From JAQWQB01 sp047636995 (GTDB taxonomy: Bacteria > Bacteroidota > Bacteroidia > Flavobacteriales_D > Sanyastnellaceae), in contig JBLIGQ010000006.1 of the NCBI GenBank assembly GCA_047636995.1, forward strand, positions 1 through 64,000: DNA of 64,000 nt, read 5' to 3'. Within the stretch, counting starts at the first letter, position 1; every line of letters begins with the position of its first letter. The notes below the pieces were generated by a model. That model saw nothing but the letters and a program-made list of their open reading frames with translations, searched no databases and was not told the DNA's origin. This document shows positions 44,749 through 52,923 of the stretch, piece after piece. A program made the translations under genes and the position numbers.

Positions 44749-45679
44749 TCTGAGCGAGTAGTTCATTCGATTTAGCCTTTTTGATGCTGGTATTCAGCTC
44801 GAAGCCCACCAATAAAATGGTTGAATTCACATTGGTCCAAATCAATAAGATTAATAGCGTACCAAGAGACCCATACAACCTATTGTAAGAAGCAAAATTA
44901 TTCACAAACCAGGCAAATAAGGTTGAGGTAATAATGAACAAAATAGTGGTTAAAGTGGCTCCTGCCGACGTCGTTTTCCATTTTCGGTCTTTCAAATCAC
45001 CAATGTTGTATAAGATTGAAATAGCGCCATAAATCAACAGGAAGGTAATAATCCACTTCGCCACCGAAAGCATAAACACCATGTCTTCATGCAGTAGTTC
45101 TAACTCTATTAACTTTTCAAAAGCTACACCACTAAAGATTATGAGTGAAATTGCAATCACCATGAGTAAACTTAAGACGAGTAGCAAGAGAACAGAAAGC
45201 AACCGAATGATAATTGGATTTCCCCTCGCTTCTAAATGATAGGCCCCATTGAACCCTTGCAAAATAGCATTAACACTGTTACTGGCATAGAATACTGAGA
45301 GTATAAATCCAACTGAAAACACCGTATTGTGGCTTTTCGTCAGTAAATCTGCTACGATCTCGTCAACCAGAGAAAACGTATCTCCAGGAAAAAACTGTTG
45401 AATGTAGCCGAAAAGGTCATCTTGGAAATTATCGATCGGAATCATGGGGATCAAAGACAGCAACATGATCAACACAGGAAAAATGGCCAAAAACAGTTGG
45501 AAGGAAATGGCAGAGGCTCTAGTAGAAATAGCTCCCTTCTGTATCCCCTCGATAAAAAACTTTGCCACTGCATAGAGGCTCAATCCTTCAAACCCCCATG
45601 GCTTAAGTCTATGGGTGAAATTTAGAATACGAATAACTAACTTCGATTTTAGCAGACGGTTCAACCATTTTCTGATCAT
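44741..45679 (-). CDS. YihY/BrkB-family inner-membrane protein
   Basis: 312 residues with six membrane helices in the typical YihY layout. Conserved segments: GAISTRASAISFQLFLAIFPVLIMLL, FYASNSVNAILQGFNGAYH, and the C-terminal SYNRLYGSLGTLLILLIWTNVNSTILLVGFEL region. YihY proteins were once called ribonuclease BN but are now regarded as membrane proteins of unknown transport role; BrkB is a serum-resistance factor. Its start lies two bases from the nadC stop, and its end overlaps the DUF2147 start, so nadC, yihY-like and DUF2147 form one operon. Confidence 0.92.
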   Translation of the reverse strand: MIRKWLNRLLKSKLVIRILNFTHRLKPWGFEGLSLYAVAKFFIEGIQKGAISTRASAISFQLFLAIFPVLIMLLSLIPMIPIDNFQDDLFGYIQQFFPGDTFSLVDEIVADLLTKSHNTVFSVGFILSVFYASNSVNAILQGFNGAYHLEARGNPIIIRLLSVLLLLVLSLLMVIAISLIIFSGVAFEKLIELELLHEDMVFMLSVAKWIITFLLIYGAISILYNIGDLKDRKWKTTSAGATLTTILFIITSTLFAWFVNNFASYNRLYGSLGTLLILLIWTNVNSTILLVGFELNTSIKKAKSNELLAQNE

Positions 45680-45681
45680 GG

Positions 45682-46530
45682 TTACTGGATGGCTTTGAGA
45701 CTCAAATCAAGACTTTTGAAGCTGTGAGTGAGCGCTCCCATGGAAACAAAGTCAACCCCAGCTTCGGCATATCGACGAATAGTCTCAGGTGTAATTCCAC
45801 CTGAAGCTTCGGTTTCAACTTTTCCGTTAATGAACTCTACAGCTACTTTAACTTGCTCTGGAGTGAAGTTATCCAGCATGATGCGCGTTACACCTTCTTC
45901 AGAGAGTGCTTGTTTGACTTCATCCATATCACGCGTTTCCACTTCAACGGGCAATGATCTTCCTGTCTCTTTTAAGTAAGTTCGAACGCGATTCATGGCT
46001 TGCGGAATACCTCCTGCGTAGTCAATGTGATTATCTTTGAGCATGATCATATCATACAATCCAAAGCGGTGATTTACACCTCCTCCAATGCGAACAGCTG
46101 CTTTCTCGAAGTAGCGTAAATTGGGTGTTGTTTTTCGCGTATCTAATACCCGCGTGGTAGTTCCTTCAAGCAATTTAACAACTCCAGCTGTCCGTGTAGC
46201 AACCCCACTCATGCGCTGCATCATATTAAGTACCAGTCGCTCAGCCTGCAAAATACTCCTCGCACTCCCATCTACGGTGAACGCAATGTCTCCTGGATTC
46301 ACTTTGTCACCATCTTTCAAAAAAGCCACCATTTTAAGGTCACGGTCTACTTGCTTGAATACCTGCTGAGCCACTTCCATCCCGGCCAAAACACCCGGCT
46401 CCTTTACCAGAAGGTGTGCTTTTCTCTGCGCGTTTTCAGGAATACAAGAAAGTGATGAGTGGTCTCCATCGCCTATGTCTTCGGCGATTGCTAGCTGGAT
46501 GAATTGGGTGATATCAAAAATTGTTTCCAT
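45682..46530 (-). CDS. nadC: Nicotinate-nucleotide pyrophosphorylase (quinolinate phosphoribosyltransferase)
   Basis: 282 residues. Converts quinolinate and PRPP to nicotinate mononucleotide in de novo NAD synthesis. Start at 46530 (METIFDITQFIQLAIAEDIG) instead of 46587, which is upstream of a terminator. Diagnostic motifs are RMSGVATRTAG, RVLDTRKTTPNLRYFEKAAV, RIGGGVNHRFGLYDMIMLKDNHI and ETEASGGI. No nadA or nadB lies in the window. A TATTTTTG box ends four bases before the ATG, suggesting that transcription starts at the start codon itself. Followed by yihY-like and DUF2147 genes in one operon. Confidence 0.95.
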   Translation of the reverse strand: METIFDITQFIQLAIAEDIGDGDHSSLSCIPENAQRKAHLLVKEPGVLAGMEVAQQVFKQVDRDLKMVAFLKDGDKVNPGDIAFTVDGSARSILQAERLVLNMMQRMSGVATRTAGVVKLLEGTTTRVLDTRKTTPNLRYFEKAAVRIGGGVNHRFGLYDMIMLKDNHIDYAGGIPQAMNRVRTYLKETGRSLPVEVETRDMDEVKQALSEEGVTRIMLDNFTPEQVKVAVEFINGKVETEASGGITPETIRRYAEAGVDFVSMGALTHSFKSLDLSLKAIQ

Positions 46531-46534
46531 ACCC

Positions 46535-46542
46535 CAAAAATA
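46535..46542 (-). promoter_or_regulatory. -7 promoter box of nadC, abutting its ATG
   Basis: The minus strand reads TATTTTTG, an exact TAnnTTTG match, then GGGT and the ATG. A TTCG (one mismatch to the -33 TTTG) lies 20 bases upstream, inside the loop of the DUF4783 terminator. Confidence 0.5.
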
Positions 46543-46550
46543 GCACGAAT

Positions 46551-46573
46551 AAAAAGCCCCGCCGAAGCAGGGC
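46551..46573 (-). terminator. Rho-independent terminator of the DUF4783 gene with UUCG tetraloop
   Basis: On the minus strand GCCCTGC and GCGGGGC (one G-T pair) form a seven-bp stem closed by a C(TTCG)G tetraloop, then TTTTT. It lies six bases after the DUF4783 stop and about 20 bases before nadC. Confidence 0.85.
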
Positions 46574-46579
46574 CATTGT

Positions 46580-46966
46580 TTATTCAAATTTTTCTATGCG
46601 CAACTGTTTCAATTTCATTCCGGACGAACCCTTGATCATGAAATACGTTACCCTATATATTCCTGTGGAGGTGGTTAAATCACCTATTCGATAGTGGTCG
46701 TCAAGTTTAGAAGTACCCTCGTGCTTAATTTCAAATTTGCTTGGCTTGTTCGCCGTAAAGAAACGTTCAAGCTTTTTCACTACTTGATCTGAGGGATACA
46801 TATCCTCATCATCCAAAACGGTCAAATCTACTGAGGTCACTAAAAAGGAACCTATTGCAGTGGCATCTCCTTTTTGAAGCGCAGTTGCAATCTGTTTTGC
46901 CACATCATTTTGTGCACAGACAAACAGCCCCGAAAACACAATACAGATGGTCATTACTAATTTCAT
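46580..46966 (-). CDS. DUF4783 domain protein
   Basis: 128 residues from ATG 46966, which opens a signal peptide (MKLVMTICIVFSGLFVCAQ); longer frames to 47101 lack one. The pattern ALQKGDATAIGSFLVTSVDLTVLDDEDMYPSDQVVKKLERFF and MKGSSGMKLKQLRIEKFE-like ending (IKGSSGMKLKQLRIEK) fits DUF4783, a nuclear-transport-factor-2-like fold found in Bacteroidota, commonly next to nadC as here. Exported; role unknown. Its own terminator separates it from nadC, so co-localisation is conserved but co-transcription is probably partial at best. Confidence 0.8.
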   Translation of the reverse strand: MKLVMTICIVFSGLFVCAQNDVAKQIATALQKGDATAIGSFLVTSVDLTVLDDEDMYPSDQVVKKLERFFTANKPSKFEIKHEGTSKLDDHYRIGDLTTSTGIYRVTYFMIKGSSGMKLKQLRIEKFE

Positions 46967-47161
46967 TCTTCTATTCTTTACAAGGAAGTATGCAAGTTTC
47001 AAGCCAAAGGGCATAATTTCGAAAATACACCATTCATTCGGCTCTTTCTTTGCATTCCCATCTAAATTACGGTATTCCTTGCTTCGAAGCACATGAAACA
47101 AGCTAGAAATCTATTCACATCTCAGAATTAACATTCGCTCATCTTTTGCTACCTTCCGTTT

Positions 47162-47641
47162 ATGAAAGTGACCCTCATTGCCATTGGCAAAACAACCGAG
47201 AAATGGATTCGGGATGGCTTGGCAATTTATGAAAACCGCATCCCGCATTACATCAAATTCGAATACCACGAAACAGATGATGTAAAGTTGCGCGCGGGCA
47301 AACATGATCCACGATTGGTCATGGAAGCTGAGGCAAAAAAGGTGGGTAAACTCTTAGAATCGGTTGATCACTTGGTACTCTTAGACGAAAACGGGAAGGA
47401 GCACGCTTCTGAACAATTCGCCGTTTGGTTTCAAAAAAGGCAAAACCAAGGATTGAAGCATTTGGCCTTTCTAATTGGCGGTCCCTATGGCTTCTCCGAA
47501 GAACTGAAAAAGCAATCGAAAGAAAAAGTCAGTCTTTCTAAAATGACTTTTTCGCATCAAATGGTACGTGTATTTGCAGCTGAACAGATCTACAGAGCTC
47601 AAACGATTCTCAAAGGCGATCCTTATCACCATAGCGGATGA
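47162..47641 (+). CDS. rlmH: 23S rRNA (pseudouridine1915-N3)-methyltransferase RlmH
   Basis: 159 residues, close to the E. coli length of 155. SPOUT-class methyltransferase that methylates pseudouridine 1915 in helix 69 of 23S rRNA with SAM. Start MKVTLIAIGKTTEKWI is typical. SAM-binding knot motifs: HLVLLDENGKEHAS, AFLIGGPYGF, and the C-terminal SLSKMTFSHQMVRVFAAEQI followed by YRAQTILKGDPYHH. All family signatures are intact. The stop overlaps the following membrane-protein gene by four bases (ATGA). Confidence 0.97.
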   Translation: MKVTLIAIGKTTEKWIRDGLAIYENRIPHYIKFEYHETDDVKLRAGKHDPRLVMEAEAKKVGKLLESVDHLVLLDENGKEHASEQFAVWFQKRQNQGLKHLAFLIGGPYGFSEELKKQSKEKVSLSKMTFSHQMVRVFAAEQIYRAQTILKGDPYHHSG

Positions 47642-49014
47642 ACATTCCTACGTTTACATATGGGAAGGTGCCCGTTCAGGCATGGGAATATCCAGCAATC
47701 CTCTTTATTGTGATCCTGTTCTCCATCATTGGTTTACAAATCGCGCAAAAGAAGAATTACAAAGCGCAGGACCCAAGCTGGAAGTACTTCTTACCTGGAA
47801 TGTGGCTCAAGCTGGGCGGCGGACTATTTTTCGCTTTAATATACGTCTTGTACTACAAAGGCGGTGATACCACTAGCTACTACGAATGCTCCATTGCATA
47901 CATCAACCTTCTATACCACAACCCCATGGCTTTCTTTGAAGCAATGATGGGAGGCGGAACTCACGAAATAAAAAGCCTCTTCACCTCGCAAACGGGTTCA
48001 CCCATGGGTTATGTGTTTTTCGATGACAAAACACGCACCGTAGTAAAGCTCTGTATCCCCTTTGTTTTGTTTGGAGGCAAAAGTTATTTTATTGCAACAA
48101 TGCTCCTTTCTTTGGCGACCTACGGGGGTCTGTGGCGACTGTACCGCATGTTCGTGCGCTACTTCCCTCAATTCTACCGCAATCTGGCCATTGCGATACT
48201 CTTCATGCCGTCAGTTATTTTTTGGGGATCTGGAATCTTAAAAGATTCTTTTACACTGGCAGCCACATGCTATTTCATTGTAGCAACTGACATGTTCATT
48301 AATAAGCATGGCAGCACGTTTGGAAAATGGATGATGATCTTCCTGAGCGGTTTGGTCATTGTTTCAATTAAACCCTACATCCTGATCATCCTGCTTCCAG
48401 GCACCATGGTTTGGTTCTTTTATCAGCGCATCAAACAAATCAAGAACAAGTACTTCAGATATGTGATTGTCCCCTTCATATACGTTATCATTTTGGGCGG
48501 AAGTTATGGCGCGCTAACCCAGCTTGGCGGAGCACTTGGCAAATTCGCCCCAGACAAGGCACTGGAGACAGCAGTGGTGATCCAGCGCGACCTCAAACAA
48601 TCCTATTATGACGGTTCAAGTTTCGATATAGGTGAATTTGATGCCTCAGCCTTAAGTATTGCCAGCAAAGCTCCTGCAGCCATCGTTGCCGGACTGTATC
48701 GTCCGTTCATTTGGGAATGTAACAACGCTGTTATGCTCCTTTCAGGATTGGAGAATCTATTCATTCTAATCTTAACACTCTTGGTGTTAATTAGAGTTCG
48801 ATTTAAAGTCATTTACAGACTCATAGCAGATGAACCCTTGATTTTGTACAGCTTCGTATTCGCCCTGCTTTTCGCCTTTATGATTGGTGTAACAACGTCC
48901 AACTTTGGGGCTTTAGTCCGATTTAAAATCCCGCTTATCCCACTATACATGGGGTCTATGATGGTCATGTATAGCCATCTCAACATGGGGAAATCATTTC
49001 GCTTGAAGAAGTGA
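47638..49014 (+). CDS. Multi-pass membrane protein of unknown function
   Basis: 458 residues with roughly ten membrane helices, no signal peptide, and a soluble-looking loop around residues 285-335 (GALGKFAPDKALETAV, DIGEFDASALSIASKAP). The pattern GGDTTSYYECS and FWGSGILKDSFTLAATCYF is reminiscent of glycosyltransferase- or polymerase-type membrane proteins, but I cannot assign a family. It overlaps rlmH by four bases. The gene ends with a strong shared terminator against atpC. Start ATG 47638 gives an N-terminal hydrophilic stretch of about 17 residues before helix one. Confidence 0.6.
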   Translation: MNIPTFTYGKVPVQAWEYPAILFIVILFSIIGLQIAQKKNYKAQDPSWKYFLPGMWLKLGGGLFFALIYVLYYKGGDTTSYYECSIAYINLLYHNPMAFFEAMMGGGTHEIKSLFTSQTGSPMGYVFFDDKTRTVVKLCIPFVLFGGKSYFIATMLLSLATYGGLWRLYRMFVRYFPQFYRNLAIAILFMPSVIFWGSGILKDSFTLAATCYFIVATDMFINKHGSTFGKWMMIFLSGLVIVSIKPYILIILLPGTMVWFFYQRIKQIKNKYFRYVIVPFIYVIILGGSYGALTQLGGALGKFAPDKALETAVVIQRDLKQSYYDGSSFDIGEFDASALSIASKAPAAIVAGLYRPFIWECNNAVMLLSGLENLFILILTLLVLIRVRFKVIYRLIADEPLILYSFVFALLFAFMIGVTTSNFGALVRFKIPLIPLYMGSMMVMYSHLNMGKSFRLKK

Positions 49015-49020
49015 AACAAA

Positions 49021-49054
49021 AAAACCCTGTTCATCAAATGACAAACAGGGTTTA
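49021..49054. terminator. Bidirectional terminator between the membrane protein and atpC
   Basis: AAACCCTGTT (49022-49031) and AACAGGGTTT (49044-49053) form a perfect ten-bp stem, with A-run on one side and T-rich bases on the other. It serves both convergent genes. Confidence 0.85.
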
Positions 49055-49074
49055 TAATATATTTTAAAAGTAGC

Positions 49075-49308
49075 TTATTCAGCTAGAATAACAACTCTGT
49101 TATTCAACACCTCAACAGTTCCTCCTTTTACGTCAAACTTCTTTTCTCCGTCTGAAGTTGTGAGTCTTACGCTTCCTTTTTTCAACGTCGTAATCAAAGG
49201 TGCGTGGTTATCTAGGATACCTAAACTTCCGTCAGCTCCTGGGAGAAAAACGTATTTTGCCTCTCCAGCAAAGAGACTTGCTTCTGGTGAAAGGATTTCT
49301 ACTTTCAT
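49075..49308 (-). CDS. atpC: ATP synthase F1 epsilon subunit (short form)
   Basis: 77 residues, forming the N-terminal beta-sandwich only: MKVEILSPEASLFAGEAKYVFLPG, then DGSLGILDNHAPLITTLKKG and the closing VEVLNNRVVILAE. The C-terminal helix pair that inhibits ATP hydrolysis in many bacteria is missing, as is usual in Bacteroidota. It is the rotor stalk subunit contacting the c-ring. Eight bases after atpD and cotranscribed with it; the remaining F1Fo genes lie elsewhere, also a common arrangement in this phylum. Confidence 0.95.
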   Translation of the reverse strand: MKVEILSPEASLFAGEAKYVFLPGADGSLGILDNHAPLITTLKKGSVRLTTSDGEKKFDVKGGTVEVLNNRVVILAE

Positions 49309-49316
49309 GTTGTGTC

Positions 49317-50828
49317 TTATTTTGCTTCAGAGAGCATCTTCTCTCCTGCTTCAATAACTTCTTCGATGTTTCCTTTCAAGTTGAAAGCGGCTTCAGGGTA
49401 CTTATCCATATCACCTTCAAGAATCATATTGAATCCTTTAATGGTTTCTTCAATAGGTACAAGAACTCCTTTCAATCCTGTAAACTGCTCAGCTACGTGG
49501 AATGGCTGAGAAAGGAAACGTTGAATTCTACGTGCACGTGTTACCGCCAACTTATCTTCCTCAGAAAGCTCATCCATACCAAGGATAGCGATGATATCTT
49601 GAAGTTCCTTCAAACGCTGGAGGATCTCTTTCACACGCTGTGCACAATCATAGTGCTCCTGTCCTACTACTTCAGCAGAAAGGATACGTGATGTTGAATC
49701 CAAAGGATCTACCGCAGGGTAAATACCAAGCTCAGCAATTTTTCTAGAAAGTACTGTTGTTGCATCTAAGTGAGCAAACGTGGTTGCTGGAGCAGGATCT
49801 GTAAGGTCATCTGCAGGTACGTATACCGCTTGAACCGAAGTAATAGAACCACGCTTCGTAGAAGTGATTCGTTCCTGCATCACACCCATCTCTGTTGCAA
49901 GTGTAGGCTGGTAACCTACTGCTGATGGCATACGTCCCAGAAGTGCTGACACCTCAGAACCCGCTTGTGTAAAACGGAAAATATTATCAATAAAGAAAAG
50001 AATATCTCGTCCGCCAGCATTGTCAGAACCATCTCCATCACGGAAATACTCTGCTACTGTAAGACCTGAAAGTGCCACACGAGCACGCGCCCCAGGAGGC
50101 TCGTTCATTTGTCCGAAAACAAAGGTCGCTTTTGACTGCTTCAATTCTTCCATGTCCACTTTGGACAGGTCCCATCCTCCGGCTTCCATTGACTCCATAA
50201 ACGCATCACCATACTTGATAATGCCTGACTCAATCATCTCACGAAGAAGGTCATTCCCCTCTCTTGTGCGCTCACCAACTCCGGCGAACACAGACAAACC
50301 ATCGTATCCTTTTGCAATGTTGTTGATCAACTCCTGAATTAATACGGTCTTGCCTACACCGGCACCACCGAACAATCCAATCTTTCCTCCTTTTGCGTAA
50401 GGCTCAATCAAATCAATTACTTTGATTCCAGTGAACAACACCTCAGTGGCTGTTGAAAGATCTTCAAAACGGGGAGGCTCACGGTGAATCGGATTACCAC
50501 CCTCACCTGTCATGTTGTCGATTCCATCAATGGCCGTTCCAACTACGTTGAATAATCGTCCTTTAATTTTCTCTCCAACAGGCATTGTGATTGGATGCCC
50601 TTGAGCTTCTACAGCCATTCCACGACGAAGACCCTCAGTTGAGTCCATCGAGATAGCACGAACTGAATCTTCTCCAATGTGCTTTTGACACTCTAGAATC
50701 AATTCTTCTCCGTTATCACGCTTGATTACCAATGCATCAAAGATGTTTGGCAGTACATCTGCGTTTTCAAAACTTACATCTACAACAGGTCCAATTACCT
50801 GAGAGACTTTTCCAATAGTGTTAGCCAT
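49317..50828 (-). CDS. atpD: ATP synthase F1 beta subunit
   Basis: 503 residues from ATG 50828 (MANTIGKVSQVIGPVVDVSF); the frame extends 13 codons further but passes the promoter. Catalytic subunit of the membrane-bound F1Fo ATP synthase. Walker A GGAGVGKT at 154-161, DELSEEDKL near the C-terminus, the ALSGLTVAEYFRD segment and LLGRMPSAVGYQPTLA are all present. The N-terminal part is a little longer than in proteobacteria, with an extra GGNPIHREPP stretch. Divergent from ribF, with a strong promoter in the gap. Confidence 0.98.
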   Translation of the reverse strand: MANTIGKVSQVIGPVVDVSFENADVLPNIFDALVIKRDNGEELILECQKHIGEDSVRAISMDSTEGLRRGMAVEAQGHPITMPVGEKIKGRLFNVVGTAIDGIDNMTGEGGNPIHREPPRFEDLSTATEVLFTGIKVIDLIEPYAKGGKIGLFGGAGVGKTVLIQELINNIAKGYDGLSVFAGVGERTREGNDLLREMIESGIIKYGDAFMESMEAGGWDLSKVDMEELKQSKATFVFGQMNEPPGARARVALSGLTVAEYFRDGDGSDNAGGRDILFFIDNIFRFTQAGSEVSALLGRMPSAVGYQPTLATEMGVMQERITSTKRGSITSVQAVYVPADDLTDPAPATTFAHLDATTVLSRKIAELGIYPAVDPLDSTSRILSAEVVGQEHYDCAQRVKEILQRLKELQDIIAILGMDELSEEDKLAVTRARRIQRFLSQPFHVAEQFTGLKGVLVPIEETIKGFNMILEGDMDKYPEAAFNLKGNIEEVIEAGEKMLSEAK

Positions 50829-50864
50829 ATCCAGACGGGATTTCGATGGGTCTAAATTCGGGTG

Positions 50865-50895
50865 CAAAAGTAAGGTGAATCATGCGGTTAAACAA
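50865..50895 (-). promoter_or_regulatory. Promoter of atpD-atpC
   Basis: On the minus strand TTG (50895-50893), a 20-base spacer, then TACTTTTG (50872-50865) followed by CACC, a classical Bacteroidota promoter. The predicted transcript starts about 30 bases before the atpD ATG. Confidence 0.75.
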
Positions 50896-50955
50896 TGAAT
50901 GTTTAAAAAATGTGGACAGTTCTTTATTTCGGACTGTTCTCCCCATTCAAATGAG

Positions 50956-50963
50956 CTATATTT
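50956..50963 (+). promoter_or_regulatory. -7 promoter box of ribF
   Basis: TATATTTG, an exact TAnnTTTG match, 24 bases before the preferred TTG start. An AAGGAG ribosome-binding-like site follows at 50971-50976, ten bases before that start; such sites are unusual in this phylum. Confidence 0.5.
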
Positions 50964-50986
50964 GTCTTGCAAGGAGTTCTCTTGAT

Positions 50987-51919
50987 TTGAAAGTATATCA
51001 CAGCGTTCGCGAATTCAAAGGCATAGACCGACCCATCGTAACAACAGGTACGTTTGATGGCATTCACGTTGGCCATAATCACATACTGAAGCGCCTAAAA
51101 TCAATTGCAGAAGAAGTCAATGGTGAAACGGTTTTGCTGACGTTTTCGCCCCATCCACGTATCGTTCTATTCCCTGATAATCACGGTCTGAAACTTTTAA
51201 ACACGAGAGAAGAACAAATCAAACAGCTGAGTAAATGCGGCATTGACCACCTCATTATTCAACCTTTTACACTTGATTTTTCGAAACGAAGTGCCTTGCA
51301 ATACGTAAAAGAATTACTTGTTGAGGGAATTGGTGTCAATACCATTGTTGTGGGCTATGATCATCGCTTCGGAAAAGGAAGGGAAGGCAACTATGATAAG
51401 CTCTTACAATTTGCTAAAATGTTCAATTTTAAGGTGGAAGAAATTCCGGCTCAAATGATTCAAGACACCAATGTAAGCAGCACAAAAATTCGAAATGCCA
51501 TTGCAAGCGGTGATGTCAAAACAGCAAATACTTATCTCGGATACAACTATCCGCTAACTGGCATCGTTATTGAAGGAGACTCCTTAGGTCGAACGTTGGG
51601 TTTCCCTACAGCAAACCTGAGCATTAAAGATGAGCTGAAAATCATTCCTGGAATTGGTGTTTATGCCGTGAAAGTCCATTACAAAGGAGAAGCGTTCAAA
51701 GGAATGCTAAACATTGGACATCGACCGACGGTTACCACTAGTTCCGAATTGAGAATTGAAGTGCACCTGATTGATGAAAATATTCATCTTTATGGCGAAG
51801 AATTAGAATTGGAATTCATTTCAAAAATTCGAGATGAACAAAAATTTGAAACCAAAGAAGATTTGGTAAAACAACTCAAGGAAGATCAAATAGCAGTCCT
51901 TGACAAATTAAAAGAATGA
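50987..51919 (+). CDS. ribF: Bifunctional riboflavin kinase/FAD synthetase
   Basis: 310 residues from TTG 50987 (reads KVYHSVREFKGIDRPIVTTGTFDG). This start fits the family length, follows an AAGGAG site and a -7 promoter box that lies inside the longer frame from 50882. An ATG at 50951 is the alternative but would sit on the promoter. The N-terminal adenylyltransferase domain has TGTFDGIHVGHNHIL with the HxGH site and SSTKIRNAIASGDV; the C-terminal flavokinase domain has GRTLGFPTANL and PGIGVYAVKV. Makes FMN and FAD from riboflavin. The stop overlaps the leucine-rich-repeat gene by four bases. Confidence 0.92.
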   Translation: MKVYHSVREFKGIDRPIVTTGTFDGIHVGHNHILKRLKSIAEEVNGETVLLTFSPHPRIVLFPDNHGLKLLNTREEQIKQLSKCGIDHLIIQPFTLDFSKRSALQYVKELLVEGIGVNTIVVGYDHRFGKGREGNYDKLLQFAKMFNFKVEEIPAQMIQDTNVSSTKIRNAIASGDVKTANTYLGYNYPLTGIVIEGDSLGRTLGFPTANLSIKDELKIIPGIGVYAVKVHYKGEAFKGMLNIGHRPTVTTSSELRIEVHLIDENIHLYGEELELEFISKIRDEQKFETKEDLVKQLKEDQIAVLDKLKE

Positions 51920-52530
51920 AGTATATCTACACATTTCTTTTTGTAACACTGGCCGTTCTGTCTAGAGCGCAGGCTGTTCCATTTGAAATGTTAGACACCG
52001 CTAAAGTTTACTATTCTATAGAACGTGCGCTGAATGCCTCAATCCCTGTTTATAGATTAGACCTCACAAAATCAGGCCTAAAAGAACTCCCCGCCTCCCT
52101 TTTTACGCTTGTAGATCTTCAGGAATTAATCTTGGATCGAAATAAGTTGAAAGAACTCCCGAAGGACATTGCAAAACTCAAGCAACTTCAAATTATTTCT
52201 GTCTCGAAAAATAAACTCACAGGATTCCCAGACTTCATCTGCAACATGCGAAGCTTAATCAGAATAGACCTCTCTGACAATGAAGTAGACCGGATACCAG
52301 ATGAAATCCATCGCCTTCTCAACTTAAAAGAACTCATTCTCTGGAGCAATGTGATTGGGTATTACCCTACCTCTTTGTTGCGCATGGAGCAACTCATACT
52401 AGTAGATTTGTTGAACAATGAAATGAGTGTCCAAGAGCAAGAACGAATCAAAACCTTAATCCCTAAAGCAGAACTAAAACTCTCAACTCCTTGCAATTGC
52501 ACCTTTTACGATGGCGACGAAGAGGAGTGA
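51916..52530 (+). CDS. Secreted leucine-rich-repeat protein
   Basis: 204 residues with a signal peptide (MKYIYTFLFVTLAVLSRAQ). Four or five leucine-rich repeats follow: LKELPASLFTLVDLQELILD, LKELPKDIAKLKQLQIISVS, LTGFPDFICNMRSLIRIDLS and VDRIPDEIHRLLNLKELILW; spacing of 23 residues is typical. The tail has a CNC motif and an acidic end (DGDEEE). Periplasmic or secreted, probably protein-binding; no enzymatic domain. Overlaps ribF by four bases, so co-translated, though a functional link to flavin synthesis is not obvious. No T9SS sorting domain seen. Confidence 0.8.
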   Translation: MKYIYTFLFVTLAVLSRAQAVPFEMLDTAKVYYSIERALNASIPVYRLDLTKSGLKELPASLFTLVDLQELILDRNKLKELPKDIAKLKQLQIISVSKNKLTGFPDFICNMRSLIRIDLSDNEVDRIPDEIHRLLNLKELILWSNVIGYYPTSLLRMEQLILVDLLNNEMSVQEQERIKTLIPKAELKLSTPCNCTFYDGDEEE

Positions 52531-52586
52531 GTTTTGAGTTTCATCGAAACAGGAGGTCACGCCCGTCCTTCCGAATGGCAAATAGC

Positions 52587-52604
52587 AGCGGTGAATCACC
52601 AGCT
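52587..52604 (+). other. Hairpin in the leader of the salvage operon
   Basis: AGC GGTG (AAT) CACC (bulged A) GCT forms a seven-bp stem in the 138-base gap before 52669. The gap does not match a TPP riboswitch or any other class I know. Confidence 0.25.
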
Positions 52605-52668
52605 ACCTGAATCCTTTGGTTAGATGGGATGCCCAACTTGTATTAACTTGCAAGCTTAACATAATCCC

Positions 52669-52923
52669 ATGATTGTTACACTAGAACTCAGTTTCTACCC
52701 GCTTACAGAAAAATATGAAATCGAAGTTCTTCGATTTTTAGATGAACTCAATAAACGCAAGTCGCTTCGAATAAAAACCACCGGAATGAGCACCATGATT
52801 GAAGGTGATTACGATGAACTTTTAGAACTCCTTCAAAAGAAAATGAGGCCCTTTATGGCCGCAGAACAAACCAATGTTTTTGTAGCAAAATTCCTAAACA
52901 AGTCGGCTTTTGATTACGCATAA
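52669..52923 (+). CDS. YkoF/MTH1187-like thiamine-binding domain protein
   Basis: 84 residues, single domain. The pattern VTLELSFYPLTEKYEIEVLRFLDEL, then a pair of strands (TTGMSTMIEGDYDELLELL) matches the MTH1187/YkoF small alpha-beta domain known to bind thiamine or hydroxymethylpyrimidine. No signal peptide. It overlaps the next gene by 14 bases, and the following two genes (PnuC-like transporter and NadR-type kinase) overlap or abut. The context supports a role as intracellular binding or sensing partner of a vitamin uptake system. Confidence 0.75.
   Translation: MIVTLELSFYPLTEKYEIEVLRFLDELNKRKSLRIKTTGMSTMIEGDYDELLELLQKKMRPFMAAEQTNVFVAKFLNKSAFDYA

Noticed and set aside
52531..52668. TPP riboswitch before the salvage operon
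   Set aside because: The conserved CTGAGA and the ACCTGATC-type core are not present.
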